From positions 2,676,580 through 2,740,579 of the forward strand of contig JAQFVV010006215.1 in the NCBI GenBank assembly GCA_028023455.1: DNA of 64,000 nt, written 5' to 3'. A program made the position numbers and the translations under genes. This document shows, in pieces, positions 1 to 13,220 of this stretch. The notes under the pieces were generated by a model that saw only the letters and a list, made by a program, of their open reading frames with translations, had not been told where the DNA came from and did no database searches. Numbering within the stretch: position 1 is the stretch's first letter; every line of letters begins with the position of its first letter. The stretch comes from Epiperipatus broadwayi (lineage: Eukaryota > Onychophora > Udeonychophora > Euonychophora > Peripatidae).

Positions 1-600
1 GATGGTTAGTTAGATATAGGATCTCTAAGTCCCAGATTTGGAAAAGAAAATTAAAATTGAAGGCTCATTCATAGACATAATAATTCTGTGCAGAAGATCA
101 TTAATGGAAATTATAGAGGAAAATATTCATTAATCTGACTATCATTAGTAGTAATTAATAAATCATTATTTGCATGTTAGTTGCATTGGAAGAATTGTAA
201 TTTTTTTTTTTTTTGTTAATTACATTGACTGACAAATAATTTCTGATTATTTCATTAAATAAAAACTTTAAAAAGGAGAATAAAGATATCGGTGAATAGA
301 TTATCACTAGATTTCAAAATAAATTGTAGCCGTTTAGTTTTGATCTTTTATTTATCTGGACTAAAATACTCATAATGATATACTGAGAATTTTGATATAT
401 TTTTTTTTATATGTATAATGTCTTATCGTTAACAAAACTATTAAATTAATATTTCATTTAATAAATACTTCTAATGGAACAGCTTCAATATAATTTTTTT
501 GTTGAAGTATTATACATTTCTTTTCGCCTCTAGTTCTTTTATACATTGTTTTTTATATACATATAACACTTTATACACCTTCATTAATCACTTTTTACCA

Positions 601-781
601 TGCAATCAAATAAAGAAATAAAAATTTATTCCTTGATATTTTCTTAAAGTTTCAACTAACCAGCATTCTTCATCAGAGTTCCCGGTTAAGTTGTTAAAAA
701 TTGGAGGGAGCTCTGATGAAAACTGCTGATTTGAAACAGTTACAGTTTTATCAAGGAATACATTTTTATTTGATTGCATTG
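601..781. repeat. Fold-back repeat of two inverted hammerhead-like PLE ends
   Basis: The two halves are inverted copies of each other: the left side begins TGCAATCAAATAAA and the right side ends with its complement. Each half holds a hammerhead-like core. On the + strand CTGATGA (713-719) is followed by GAAAC (733-737); on the - strand CTGATGA (676-670) is followed by GAAAC (653-649). In the minus copy the bases before GAAAC (AGTT) can pair with AACT as found in the plus copy, so each present copy has a damaged stem II. Layout and motif resemble the terminal repeats of Penelope-like elements seen elsewhere in the window. The inverted repeat is seen directly; the ribozyme ancestry is inference. 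Confidence 0.5.
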
Positions 782-849
782 TAATAATAATAAACAATCA
801 CTCACATATGAGTATGACCATTTCAACTCTAAAGAGTACAAAAAAAAAA

Positions 850-3670
850 AATTATTCTCGAAGTGAGTTTTGCGATGACTATATAAACCAATCTTTGAAC
901 CACAAAGACATCCACATTTAGAACATGCTGGTCCATTTTTATGCTTAGATTTTACAATGCTGTCTTTTAATTTTTTCAGCAGAAAACTTTTTCCTTCTGA
1001 AATTTTTTAACACCATGTTTAATTGTAGCTTTCCAATGTATTCTATTCTCTATCATGTCTTCCCAATTGAAACGATTATCATTGCAATTCTTTAGAATAT
1101 CTTTAAAATAATCTTTATATCAGAGATATAGTCTATCTCTCTCCCAAAAACATTGCTCACATTGACTATACAACGTCCTTTTAGGAGGTCTTCCATTGTT
1201 TATTCATCTTACGAGTCCAATTCAACAAAGATGTGATTTTACAATAGTAGATTGAGTAGTATCATGTCTAGCAAGTTGAAGAACATATCGATTGATTTTA
1301 TGATCTCGCCTGTATTCTGTAAGTGAAACTTTTCTAAAATCTTTACTTTGCACCTGATAGGATGTCCAAATTTCATTTCCATACAACAAATTAGGTAAAG
1401 TAGCAGTTCTATATACAGCTAACTTTTCCAGTGATAAAATACTCATATCTTTTAGCTGTTTTGTACCTCAACCTCTAAGTCCTCTTTTCATTTATAAAAA
1501 TACCAAGGTACTTAAACTGATTCACATTCTCAAGTTGATTACCATACAATCTAAAAGTTGCTGATAATTTTTCTTCAATCAGTGGTTGATAAAGAACAAG
1601 TTTCTTGAACATTAATTAATAAACTAAGGTCTTTATGTTGTGCTTTCAAAACATTAAGAATACTATAAATCATTTTTTGAACTGGCAAAAATAACAATTA
1701 TCAGCAACTAAATCCAGAATCTAAAAAAAAAGTTCTTGTTTTTGCTTTGAATCAATTTAAATTAAAAATTCCACCATCAAATCTGTATCATATCATGATC
1801 CTTGTTTGATTAAGCTGTCTGTAAAATATTCAGAAGATGACTACATCCTCATTTAACACCAGTTTTTATTTCAAATTTCTCAGATTTTTCATCTGTAATA
1901 ATATTTTCTCTTATTCCCATCATGTAGAAGCTGTATAATATTAGTAAATTTTGGTGGACAATCAACTAATTTCAAATAATGGTATAGCTGTCATATTAAC
2001 TAAATCAAGAGCCTTGAGCAAGTCAATAAAAGCAATATATATATATATATCCTTTGTTCTCAACATTTTTCTTGCAGTTTTCTGGCAACAAAAGCCATGT
2101 CTATAGTGTTTTTTGATTCCCTGAAACCACATTGAGTCTGGTAATCATCCATCTATAACTGGAAGCAACCTATTTATCAAAATTCTGAAAGGTACCTTTG
2201 CTATAGTACATAATAATGATATTGCACGATAATTACTGCAATCTTGTCTATTCCCTTTGTTTTTAAAAATTGGAATAATAAAAACATTCTTAAGATTGAG
2301 CAGCACAAATTCATGGATCCAAATATTTTTTTAAAAATTCCAATATTTTTGAAGCTAATATATCACCACTGTATTTCAGTACTGGTCCAGGTGTTTTATC
2401 AAGACTTACAGTTTTTCCATTTTAAGATTACGAAGAACTATTTTGATTTTTCTAAGCTCGACATCTTTGTCCAAATCTAAGGTTGATAAAGTTGATATAT
2501 TATTAAAAAATATCTCCAATGCTTATATCATTATTCAAAAGATGATCAAAATACTTCTTTCACCTGTTCAAATATCATTGTCGTCATATAAGAGAGTGCC
2601 ACTGCTGGATTTAATAAGATTGTGATATCATTTCTCAGGCTCATAAGTTGCTTTTAATGCATCAAAAAACAATCTAGCATGACCATCATCAGTGGTTGTC
2701 TGGATCTTCTTTGTAGTTTTAATCCACCAATCATTTTTAAGCCTTGTTGTCGATCATTGAATAACAGATCTTTATACTTATTATGCAATTTAACAATTAT
2801 TCTATTATATATTTATTATGACGTATCACATTTAATCTAATATTCTGCCAAGCAGAAAATGCCATGTGTTTCCTTTTAATTAAATCACTAATAATAAGTT
2901 CATTGGCAGAAAACCATTTTGATTCTTCTTTTTAGTGAATCTCAGATTAGATTTACTTGTATCCACAACATAGTGTCTTTAAAAGAATTCCATGCTTCAG
3001 TAAAATGAAAGTTCTGAAGATCCAAATTAATAATTTTAATGCCTTATAGTTGCTGAAATTTAGTACATGTAGTAGATTCTTCTAAAGAAAGAATATTCCC
3101 TCTAATTACTTCTTTTTCTCACAAATATGATTGGAATAATGACTATTTTTTTTAATGTAACTATCATTTTAATCTTGAAACATACTAATCTAGGATCAGT
3201 CCAACAATCGTGCTTGTAAGTGTTAACAATGCGATCTCATATTCGGATTCCTAACTATAATGTAGTCTACTAAATGCCATTGTTTTGAATGTGGATATTA
3301 TCCATGTTCTTTTATAACAGTTCTTCTGCCTAAACAAAGTAGTTCAGATAATCAATCCATGTATTGTGCATAAATTCAATAATAACAAATCATTTGAATT
3401 TACATCATTAATACTATTATTTCTAATAACTTTTGGCCAAAGTCTATTGTATCAACGTGTGCATTAAATTCTCCAAAAAGAAAAAAAAAGATCTTTTAAT
3501 GGTGTTGCTATAATAATGTAGTCCAATAAGGAATAAAAGTTTTCCTTATTTGAATCTAATATTGAAACATAGACAGCAGTAAAATGAGCCCTGACACCTT
3601 TATGCAAGGTGAGATTTAAAATCATTAACCTTTCATAGATATAATTATTTGGTCTCATAATTGGGCCAAT
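850..3670 (-). mobile_element. Decayed non-LTR retrotransposon (LINE), EN to RT
   Basis: Minus-strand conceptual translation gives, in order from the right, an endonuclease-like piece (3658-3464, 'NLTLHKGVRAHFTAVYV' then 'LLDYII'), then reverse-transcriptase pieces near 2200-1900 ('FEIKTGVK*GC', matching the conserved GVKQGC block), then the RT C-terminal 'LPNLLYGNEIWTSY' block at about 1400-1360. Frameshifts and stops are frequent, so no intact protein is encoded. It lies in a LIN54 intron, antisense to that gene. Clade not determined; limits approximate. Confidence 0.6.
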
Positions 3671-6273
3671 AGTTTATAAACATAGCTTTTGCTACAGTGT
3701 TTATTTAATTCAGAGCTCTCACAGAATATTATGTGACAATTACCATTTCAGTGCAGAACATAAGACCTTCAAGCATATTTTAAATTTTTGTCCATTCAAG
3801 ACAGCTAATAGTCTGCAGTGTTTAAGATCAAAACTAAAGATAAAAATATTTTTGCTGAATTGTAACTAAATACTGATTGTTCTTATATAGGCTACTCTAA
3901 ATATTAACTATCAAACAACTTTTTAATTTAAAATATTATTATAAATTAATGTTCCATTCATTTTTTTATCTGTATCATTTCTTTAATCCATTGACAGATC
4001 TGTTCTATCTACTGCTTCTAAGTATCTCTATTATCATCTCAAATTGTTTGCACAATGTTAGGATTATATGATTGAATGAGGAATGGATGTTGTCTTCTTT
4101 TTGTCTTTCTCACTAATGGTTAATGGCTTAATATAATACAGGAGTGTTTGTATCAAAGTAATTTCAACAGACATCACAATTGCCCATCCAAACTATCATT
4201 TCTTTTTAATTAATTTGAAAACAATTGTATTGATCTATATTGTCCACATTTTATATTTAGGAAGTTAATGCAGCTGTTAAAATCTATATATACAGCTTAT
4301 TACTGATTTATGACTGATAAATTGAATAATGAATTGTAATCAAGGATTTTTTAATATATTATTATATAGTAGTCTCTTTATATTCTGACATTTGATTCCA
4401 GGCTCTTTAGTTGCTACAGAAATTTAATGGTAATAGCAAATTGTATATAATATAGTGTTAATATGATTTTTTTAAGCATGTGTAGTATATGTAACAAACC
4501 TATAATAAAGTTGCCATATATTTTAAAAAACAATCAAAAAAAAAAAAGATAAGCTGTTGTCAGCAATTTCATAATAAAGTCAATTTTTTCTTTTTTTAAA
4601 CCAAAAAAAAAAAGATTTTTGCTCATTAAAAGATAAATAAAACTTAATAGAAATAGCTAAGTGAAAAAAATTTACTCCTAACTTTAAAAAAATGAAGTTG
4701 GAAAATTGGTTTTTTTTTTCTTAATTTCTTACTTTTTTATTTCATCTTTTTTTAAATTTGCCGATAATCATGGGTATAGAAATTGCTGATATGATGGAAG
4801 GGGTATATTATATAGACATCTTCAAATATTTTCTTTTCCATATAAGTAATTATAGGTAAATTTGTCATCTATTATTATTTAATCTAAATTTTTTATATTA
4901 TCATCTTAACCAGACCAAGAAAAGTCTATTTCTTTTGAAAAAAATTGCTAGTTGAAATGAAATTTCAGATAGTCTAATGGTAATTGTGTAGTTTATTTTT
5001 AAAATGTCTCCAATTGTTTATGCTGTTCGTAGACTTTTTATTTTAATATTATTAAAAAAAAAAATTTTAATATGATTAATGTAAAATAATAAATACTAAT
5101 ATTAAATTTCAATTTATGCCAGAATATATATATTTTTTGATAATTGTACAAGTTTGATGATTTAATGAATCTAAACTAAGACAACATTCAAGCATCAGAT
5201 AAAATGACAATTTATTACTAGGGAAATAAAAAAGTAATTTGTTAAAAAAATCTTCTGAAAATAAATCTACAACCATAGTGGCCAAGCTGCTGTTTCAAGA
5301 CAACTGGTTTCTGATCTGAATGTTAACATAAAAACTAAGTAATGGATGGCTAGAAGGATGTAAGTTTAGTTTTCCCAATAACTTGCAAACACTAAAAAAA
5401 TCATACCAGACAGACTACCTTCTCCTATATGTGAAATAAGATGGGTGAAGAACCATGATCGGGGCAATTATAATATAGAATTTTTTTTTTAGCCCATTCA
5501 TTACTCTGCATAGACACATCACAGAGTCTATATGTACATTTTTAGCTAAACAAATTTATTTGTTGATGGAAACATTATAATCAGACTATATACTGTCTTC
5601 TTCAAAGATGATGTTGCTTCAATTCTTAAAGCTTGCACTATTAAATATTGGTTTTAAAATTACATTATATATCTCCATGATCTTTATAGTTACTTAATAT
5701 TAAAATTACTGACTCTTTATATAATTCTTGAAAAACAATTGATAAGTTTTCCATTAACATCTTACAGAAAACTTAGAAGTTTTTCATAATAAGTGCCTTA
5801 ATACTTCTCTATATACTGAACAAATATTATTTAGTTTCTTTCCATGTAGAATATAATTGAGTTCAACAGCATGTTAATCAAAATATATATATATATATAT
5901 GCACATTATTTATTCAATCACTATATGTAATTTTTTTTTTCCACTATATAGTATTATATGTATAGAAGTTTGAACGCGAGTTTTCATTGTGTAATTACTA
6001 TATTTTATTAGTAAATAGTTTTCATATTATTTTATAATCTATTAATCATGATTTTAACTGCTCATATTTAACTGAGATTTATATGAAAATTGTGAAGGCT
6101 GATTATTTAGAAGTTTTAAGTTTGAAGTCAATAATCTTTTTATATATATATATATATTTGTTACTGATATATATTAAATTATAATGTAATATTATATTTT
6201 CAATACATATGATGGTGAGTATAGCTGTTATAATGGATTAAACAATATATATATATATTTCAATTATTTATAG
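3671..6273. other. Intron sequence, nothing recognised
   Basis: Very AT-rich intron of LIN54 with homopolymer and (TA)n tracts (for example 5883-5900, 6138-6160). No coding segment or structured RNA was recognised. The last bases form the 3' splice site, TTATTTATAG, before the first exon in the window. Confidence 0.5.
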
Positions 6274-6368
6274 GAAAAGGCAAAGAAGGGGAACCGGAAA
6301 GGAGGCATAATAAAGGTTGCAATTGTAAAAGATCTGGTTGTTTAAAAAATTACTGTGAATGTTATGAG
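6274..6368 (+). CDS. LIN54: LIN54 exon, second CXC repeat (first half), partial gene
   Basis: Internal exon encoding '[18 protein letters not shown]' followed by [13 protein letters not shown]. This is the start of the second cysteine-rich (CXC/CRC) repeat of LIN54, the subunit of the MuvB core (DREAM and B-MYB-MuvB complexes) that binds CHR promoter elements of cell-cycle genes. The C-x-C-x4-C-x3-Y-C-x-C spacing is intact, including the tyrosine in 'KNYCECY', a class of residue that inserts into the minor groove in the family. The exon is bounded by TTTATAG and GTAAGA. It opens two bases into a codon and ends in phase 0. The first CXC repeat and the N-terminal part must lie upstream; I found no exon for them in 1-6273. 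Confidence 0.93.
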
Positions 6369-7299
6369 GTAAGACCACACAATTAATTTTTTTATTATTG
6401 TAAATGAAAAATCTTATGAATAGGCAGAAAAAACACTAACACAATGAAATTATAATACAGGAACATAAATTTCAAATTTGAAAACATTTAACATGTTAAT
6501 GAGGACAAGTCATGTTTTTTTACTTCTAATTACTGCTTGCCTATATGATGCTATTAAGGTAATATTTGTGCTCTAGTTGCTAATACTACTATATAGGATA
6601 GACATTTAAAATTGGAGAATCACTGCTAGAACTGCATTATGAAAAGTATGAACTAAGGGAACCTTAATAGGGTAAAGATAAAAAAAAGATTACATATGTA
6701 TTGGCATTTGTAAGAGTTAGAGAATTAATATGAACTGGTCCGAGAAATTTTAAATTAGTAGATACTTTACATTATTTAGACCATGGAGCTAAATAAGAAA
6801 TAGTGTCATTTTCAGTATCAGAGAATATTTCAAAAGTAATATAATTAGAATGACCAGATGCACACAAAAATTGACAAAATTTATAAGTAGTGATCAGTGA
6901 TAAATATCAAAGCTGAAAATTGAAGGAAACACTATTGTTAAAACAAGCTGTAGCAAAACAGTTAGTGTTTATGTTGACAAAGAGATTAGTTATAATTTCT
7001 TATTCATGCCTATCAATTCATTTTGTGCATTAAATATGAATTGAAGGAAATCAGATTGGATGAAGACAGACATGGATTCAATATTATTAGAAAAACATAA
7101 CGATATCGATGCTTATGATACCATACGGAGAAGACCTGAAACAAGTTAATGATCAGAATGAAATTATGATCCCTCTTAAGTCCAGTTAAAGAAAAAATAT
7201 ATATTAAAAATTTTGTGGTATTATATAAAACAAACTCTGAATCATAAATATATCTTTATATATAACATTCTATATATTTATTATTTGTTATGCTGTCTT

Positions 7300-8290
7300 A
7301 ACTTTTTCAGCTGTTGAAATTACATTTTGAAAGACTTTAATCATCTTATCTAATTTACTTTATATTCCTATTATATCTTCCCAATGAAAGTAATGAGTCT
7401 TACTTGATTTTAGAGATAAAACTTTATAACATAAATGGATTTTCCATGAAAATCATGCCCATCATTTCACTTGTGTTATCTCTTTGTAGTTTAGGTTTTT
7501 TAGCATTATATTATTAGAGTATTGTTAAATGAAATGTTTTAATGCTTTTGTGCTATGTTGGTGTGGAATTCAGGTTTCACTTCCATACAATAAATTGGAC
7601 AAAATAATAGTTCTTTATAAACAATGAGGATTGCCAATTCCTCAACAAGCTTTGTGATAAATGCTTAGCCAGAGCCAGCACTTAAACTATCTCTGTCAGG
7701 ACCCCCCCCCAACCCCTGACCATGGGTTCATGCTTTGGCACTCCTCAGATAGGTGCCAGGGTAGGTTCAGACACTAGATCTAAAAATATCAACTTACAAG
7801 CTTAAGAGATAGGGTCATGTGATCTATGACTTATTTTGACTATTAATAGTTCTTTATATTTGTAATTTCGTTGCAGTAGTTAATTCACTTCGATGAAGTA
7901 CCTATCTTTTAATTTGTTGAAAGTAGCATAAGCACATTAGTGTGTGTGTTGTATGTCAACATGTTTAATTAAAATGCAACCACACTAAAGAAGTTTTTTT
8001 AAAAAAACATTAATTAACAAAACAATGTCTTTATAGGCTTCATTCAAACCACTATGAATATTTTGTAGATCTTTTAAATTAGTAAAATAGCACATTTATC
8101 TGCTTATTATAATTGCAGATGCTGAGAAAATTTAGTTTGTGTTTTTGCTTTTAACCAGTTCGAATTAAGAACTCCATCATCAAACCTATATCACTTCTTG
8201 ATGCCTGTCTCCAGGAAGTTCCTATAAACTGTTTGAAAGACTAGTATTTTTTCCAATGTAATTTTCAGGCAGAACATTACTCCCTTAACA
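7300..8290 (-). mobile_element. LINE fragment of the family at 850-3670
   Basis: Blocks here match the 850-3670 element in order and orientation. The stretch around 7560-7640 (ending TTCACTTCCATACAATAAATTGGAC) parallels about 1355-1440, and 8120-8220 (TTTGCTTTTAACCAG, then TCATCAAACCTATATC) parallels 1735-1800. It is truncated and frame-broken. The stretch 7640-7830, with a C8 run and a GC-richer segment, has no counterpart and may be a separate insertion. Confidence 0.45.
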
Positions 8291-8299
8291 TTAAAAAAA

Positions 8300-9234
8300 C
8301 TAAGAGAAAAACAAAAAATTGAATTTAGTTAATCACAAAAGTTATCATAAAATTTTTATTTTTTATCATAGAAAAATAAAACTTACCTTTTCCGAAACTA
8401 GAAAAAAAGATGGAAACAAAGGTGTAAAAAGCACATACGTAGACTGCGTAGATTTTCGTTAATATTAAGCTTAAACCAGATGTTTATAATTTGAAAATTC
8501 TTGCCCGCATTATGCGAGCTCAGAGGCGAACAGATTATTTTAAATTAAAACAATCTAAACATTTTATAATATAAACCAAATTCATAACTTAAATGAATGC
8601 CAACTGACGACAGAAAGATTTAGTGGTGTTTTTTGTCTAATGGGTATATCTAGAAATGTTATTACATTGGCCTGCATGTTGGGCAAAAAAGAAATTTTCC
8701 GAATGTATTTTACATTTACTTCTGTTTAGGAATTACTTTCAATTATTGTCTTACAAATCATAGTTATATAATAATGAAATTCTTATGAAAGTGTCTGTCC
8801 AGCTTTAAAAAAAAAAATTTCCTTTTATCAGTATGAAGATATAATAATAATTGAAACCTTTAATATTGTGGAAGTACTTAAAGATTACCCTATATCAGAC
8901 ATAGAACTTCGTACATATCAGTATCAGTAATGCTGAAGCTGAATTGCCAAAAATATCTTTGAAACATATCAAAGAACTAATATTGAACTTAGCACTATTT
9001 CTATGGAAATCTGATCCATAAATTTGTGCAGAATATATATTTTAAAGTCAATGACATATTGGAATTCTCAGTGTAAATAAAACAAATCTTAAAATATTTT
9101 GAATGATATATTGCAATAGGAATTGCTTTATATTACCCATGATTGAAATATCAAATTTTATTTACATTCACAATTTTTTTGTATATATATTATTAGCTAA
9201 AAAAAATATTTATATATAAATAAATTAATTAATA
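8300..9234. other. Intron, no recognised content
   Basis: AT-rich LIN54 intron. No open frame, repeat pair or structured motif stood out on either strand. Confidence 0.4.
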
Positions 9235-9610
9235 AAAGTGTTTTACCAGTTCTTATTTATGGATCGGAGACATGAAGAGGTGCATGTTAGGAATAACAAG
9301 AAGAGATCAAAAACGAAATGCATGGGTAAGAGAACAAACAGGTGTTATTGACATCATTGAAAGAATTAAGAGACTGAAGTGGAGTTGGGCTGGACATTTA
9401 GAGATGATAATAGCTGGACAGTTGAAATCTTAAACCTGATTGCAAGAGATTGTAAGATCTAAAAAATAACCACCTGTGAGATGGATAGGATGAAGTAAGG
9501 AAATGTGCCGGGGTGATCAGACATGGATTGGGGAGACTTCCATCCTGCAGTGGATTGATAATAGTTGAAATAATGATTTTGCCAACAACAAATAGTGTAT
9601 ACTGTACTTG
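9235..9610 (+). mobile_element. LINE 3' end (RTE-like C-terminal tail)
   Basis: The + strand reads 'LPVLIYGSET', then 'MKRCMLGITRRDQKRNAWVR', then 'EQTGVIDIIERIKRLKWSW' and 'AGH', the well-known C-terminal region downstream of the RT domain in many animal LINEs. It is followed by 'PPVRWIG' and a decayed tail. Only the 3' end is present, as expected for 5'-truncated target-primed insertions. Confidence 0.65.
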
Positions 9611-9899
9611 ATTGATCTAAGATTAAAAATTTTTTTAATGTTGCCCTTTTTTAAGTAAAGTTGCTACAAATTATATTTTAATTGAAATTGTTGATTGAAA
9701 TATTTTATTATATGTGTTTAATGTGTTTTCTAAGGACTTTTTAATAGTGATTTAAGTTTTAAAAATTTAGTTTTAAGCACTTTTTTTTTTTTATATAATT
9801 GTTCAGAAATTAAATACCTTTGTTAGAAGAAAAATTTTTGAACCCTTATATAAATATAATCCCTCCACTCCCACATTGATATATATATATTTTAAATAA

Positions 9900-10720
9900 A
9901 GATTTATCTTAAATATTATGTAGGTGAGTCAAAGAATTCAATTTATACAACATAAGTTTTATAAGAGGTCACCTATTTATTTGCATTCATTAGAAACAGG
10001 TCATAGGTTTGAGAAGGATAGTATAAAAATGGTTAATTATACAACTAATAGAAGGAATAGGAAAATTAAAGGCAATATTGATTAAAAATATAAAACAATC
10101 TTAATAGGGATTTTGGGATAAAGACAATTTTATGAATAATTATAGTTATTATTATTAATAATAATTTGAATATAAAAAGTTTTAAAAATAAAGTTGAAGA
10201 AAATGATGATAGAGGGAGTTGTTAAACAAGTATAAGAATTTTTGAAAATTTTGTCAGTTGGTTTTTGGAAATAGGATTATAAAAATCTTGTATTTAGTAA
10301 TGTAATAAAAAGATAATTTATAATGTAAAAAAGTTAATAGTTAAATATATAATAAAAATAAAGAAAGTTTAGAAGTAATTAAGAAAATATAATTAAAAAG
10401 ATAATAAAATGATAGATTAAATAGTAGATTAACGTTTTAAAATTATAATAAAATTGTTTTAGAATAATTTAATAATAAAATATTATAAATAAGAAAATAA
10501 AATTAGGTAAGAGTAGAATAATAAAATGAAAAATGATCATTTATAATGGTCAGGCTAAGATGTATGTTATTGATTATGTATATAAATATAATGTATTAAT
10601 TGTATGATTATATATTTGGATATTGTAGCTCTGATGATGACTTCAGGACAGTCGAAACTGTAAGAGTAAAGTTTTAGTGTAATAAATAGTATTGTTAAAT
10701 GTATAAGAATGTTGGAAATG
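9900..10720 (+). mobile_element. Penelope-like element 3' end with hammerhead motif
   Basis: Around 9925-10085 the + strand encodes 'QRIQFIQHKFYKRSPIYL' then 'HSLETGHRFEKDSI', the C-terminal part of a GIY-YIG endonuclease as found at the end of Penelope-like ORFs. About 550 bases further on is a hammerhead-like core (10624-10672). The order GIY-YIG then hammerhead, same strand, matches the PLE piece at 23.2-24.3 kb. The reverse transcriptase part is missing. It sits tail-to-tail with the minus-strand PLE starting at 11226. Confidence 0.55.
10624..10672 (+). ncRNA. Hammerhead ribozyme-like motif (PLE type)
   Basis: CTGATGA (10631-10637) is followed by GACT-loop-AGTC as stem II, then GAAAC (10654-10658) and TGTA. 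The catalytic CUGAUGA and GAAA boxes are both intact and stem II pairs over 4 bp with a 7-base loop. Stem III would be the very short AC-U-GU, and GUA is a permitted cleavage triplet. Stem I is weak by eye (2 bp next to the core). Hammerheads with minimal stem III are known from Penelope-like elements, where they are thought to act as dimers. Activity is untested. Confidence 0.6.
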
Positions 10721-12114
10721 GTATCATATTTTTAATGGTGATGATAATAATATTTATAGTATACTATTTTTTAATTTTTAAGATAGTTATAAATCCAGCA
10801 GCATCTTTTTCTTGTCTTTTGATCTGCTTTCAAATAATTTAATCTGCTTTCAGACAGTTTCTAAAAGTAAATGCAGTATTTGAAACAGAAATAGTCATTA
10901 TTTTTAAAGTTGTAAAAGTCAGGATTTGAATTTTAAGTATTAAATTTGGAAACATTTATATGTAAATGCCAATGTTCTTGATAAATTTTTTTGCAAGTTA
11001 TATGAAGAGTATTTATGAGGAATTGTATTCTATAGTTATTTATGAAATCAAGTATTTTATCTGTAATAGTATTGATTTCATTGTCTATTATTAGTGTTAC
11101 ACCACTTAAACTTATCATATAATTTAATTTTTTTTAACTGTAATGAAATCATAATAATAATAATAGTAGTAATGGAAAATTATTTAGGAAAGTTTAAAAT
11201 TTGTAACAAAAATGTTATCTAAGCATTACTTTGGACCAAGTTGGTCATAATCATAGAACCACAATAAAATATATAAATAAAAATAAGTATATACATTAAA
11301 ATTAAATATGTCATTTATGTGATATGCAGTGTACGAGTCTTTTTTGTTTATTGCATCGATATTAATTACTATAAACCGTGTCTCTTTATATTTTCTTTTT
11401 CTATCATTATGCTGAGTACAAACAACGTCAATTTTAATAGGATCAAAATTATTCAGATTTAATTTCATGTTCCAAAAATATAGATTTTAAATTAGATTCT
11501 GTTTTAGCAAATTTATATGAATATTTGTATTGTGCTAATCTTGTAGCACAATTGGCATGAGATTCTCCAAAATAAATTGCATTGCATTTTGATTCATTAC
11601 ATTTAATTTTATAAACTATTTGTACAGATTGGTTGGAGATAATTTATCTTTAGTATTGTTTAAAGTTTGATTAAGATTAGGAGGTGTTCTAAAACTGATA
11701 TTGTAATCATTTGAACAAATTGTTTTCATTCTTTTAGATATATTAGGTATATAAGAAAGGCTGATCCATGCATTATTATTATTAAAGTTTATAATATTCA
11801 AAGATGAATAAAAAATTTGGACTTTTGTTTAATAAATTATAACCTGATTTAATTAAATCTTCCATATAAATTTCAAAGTTTCTATATAAAAAACATTTAA
11901 AAACAACTAATTTATGAAAAATTGGAATAAAAGAATGAGAGTCAATTACACCACGAATATTGATAGTCTTTATAACCCATTTTATAACTAATTTGGGAAT
12001 TTTTATGTTGAATATACATATCTAAAAACTTTATACCATCAAATTTATCTTCATCTTCCATAATCCAAACCAAAGAAAATAAAAGAGATAATTCATCTTT
12101 TATATCAATAATTA

Positions 12115-12170
12115 TTTTCTCTTCAGCATATATAAAAACATCATCTACATATCTTATATATAAAGTTGAT
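12115..12170 (-). other. PLE reverse transcriptase catalytic motif (YVDD)
   Basis: The minus frame reads 'IRYVDDVFIYAEE'. The paired aspartates of the RT active site are intact even though the surrounding ORF is broken upstream and downstream. Confidence 0.75.
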
Positions 12171-13052
12171 GTTACTATAGTAAACTTTTTTGCAATAACT
12201 TCTAATCCAAATTTATTTAAAACTATACTACAAGGTAGTCCCAAAGGCCAACGATGTTCAATTGCATAAAATTCACAGTTAAAAAGAGCTGTAATATCAT
12301 TATCCATTCATTTAAGAACATCAATAATAAAATTTATTTTGTATTTATTAAAATTTAAATTAATTAAAATATTATTAATAATATTAATAGATAATTTTCA
12401 TGAAACTAAACCATGAAGTACTGTTATATCTAATGAAACATGTTTATTATTAGATTATACATTTGTGAATTTAATATTTGTGGACATTCAAATGTTCAAT
12501 TAATCATTCAACTATTAATTTAGCCATTTTATAAAATATGTGCCGCCAAAATCAATTAAAAGTCTAAGAGGTTGATTTTCTTTATGCATTTTTATATTTG
12601 CAAAAATTCTAGGAGGAATAACTGCAGTTGGATAAGTCTTTTTATATTCAAATTTATCAATTGCTTTGTTTTAATAACATCTTAATATTGAAATGATGAA
12701 TTTATCTTTTTCCCTTTTAATTTTTTAATTTGATCATAAACTTTATTGTTATAATTCTCATTAGATAAAAGAACAAATCTATTATTACCTTTATTCTCCT
12801 TTAAACGTTTACTATTATTATATTGTAAAAATGATTTAGATTCATTTAAATTATTATACCAATTGTATATATTACTATTCATTTTAAATGGATGTAGACA
12901 TAATACTTTTGAAATTTTATCAATAATATCTTCTCGTTGAAGTTTATTTTTATAGTATGTTTTAATATTAACAATAGTTTCTAAATATGGATTTTTCCAA
13001 TTTCCCGCAATCAATTTTGGACTGCAATCAACAACAAGTTTAATATTATGCG

Positions 13053-13066
13053 GAATAGAATATTTA
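13053..13066. repeat. Target-site duplication, left copy (14 bp)
   Basis: GAATAGAATATTTA, identical to 14078-14091, on either side of the fold-back element. The length fits target-primed or staggered-cut insertion rather than a typical DNA transposon. Confidence 0.85.
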
Positions 13067-13179
13067 TTAAACAAGGCAAAACTCCATACAGTAGTGCCAC
13101 CCTGTGCCAACCCGAGAAATCAATGGATGTCAGAAGGCTTGTGCATAAAATCCCTATCTAATGCCTACTCATCCAATAT

Positions 13180-13220
13180 CCCCAGACTAGTTTCTGGCTT
13201 GTGGCCTTCGTCAATGAGGA
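13180..13220 (-). ncRNA. Hammerhead-like motif, left arm of fold-back
   Basis: The minus strand reads TCCTCA, TTGACGA (13214-13208), GGC-CACAA-GCC as stem II, then GAAAC (13194-13190), TAGTC and TGGGGA. Stem I (TCCTCA with TGGGGA) pairs over 6 bp with one G-U. The site after ACTAGTC is the expected cleavage position. The first core base is T instead of C, which should damage activity. Confidence 0.6.

Noticed and set aside
1-6273. Search for the first CXC exon of LIN54
   Set aside because: No C-x-C-x4-C-type coding segment with splice sites was found; probably upstream of the window.
7700-7718. C-rich run as a possible structured site
   Set aside because: Simple homopolymer; nothing around it supports function.
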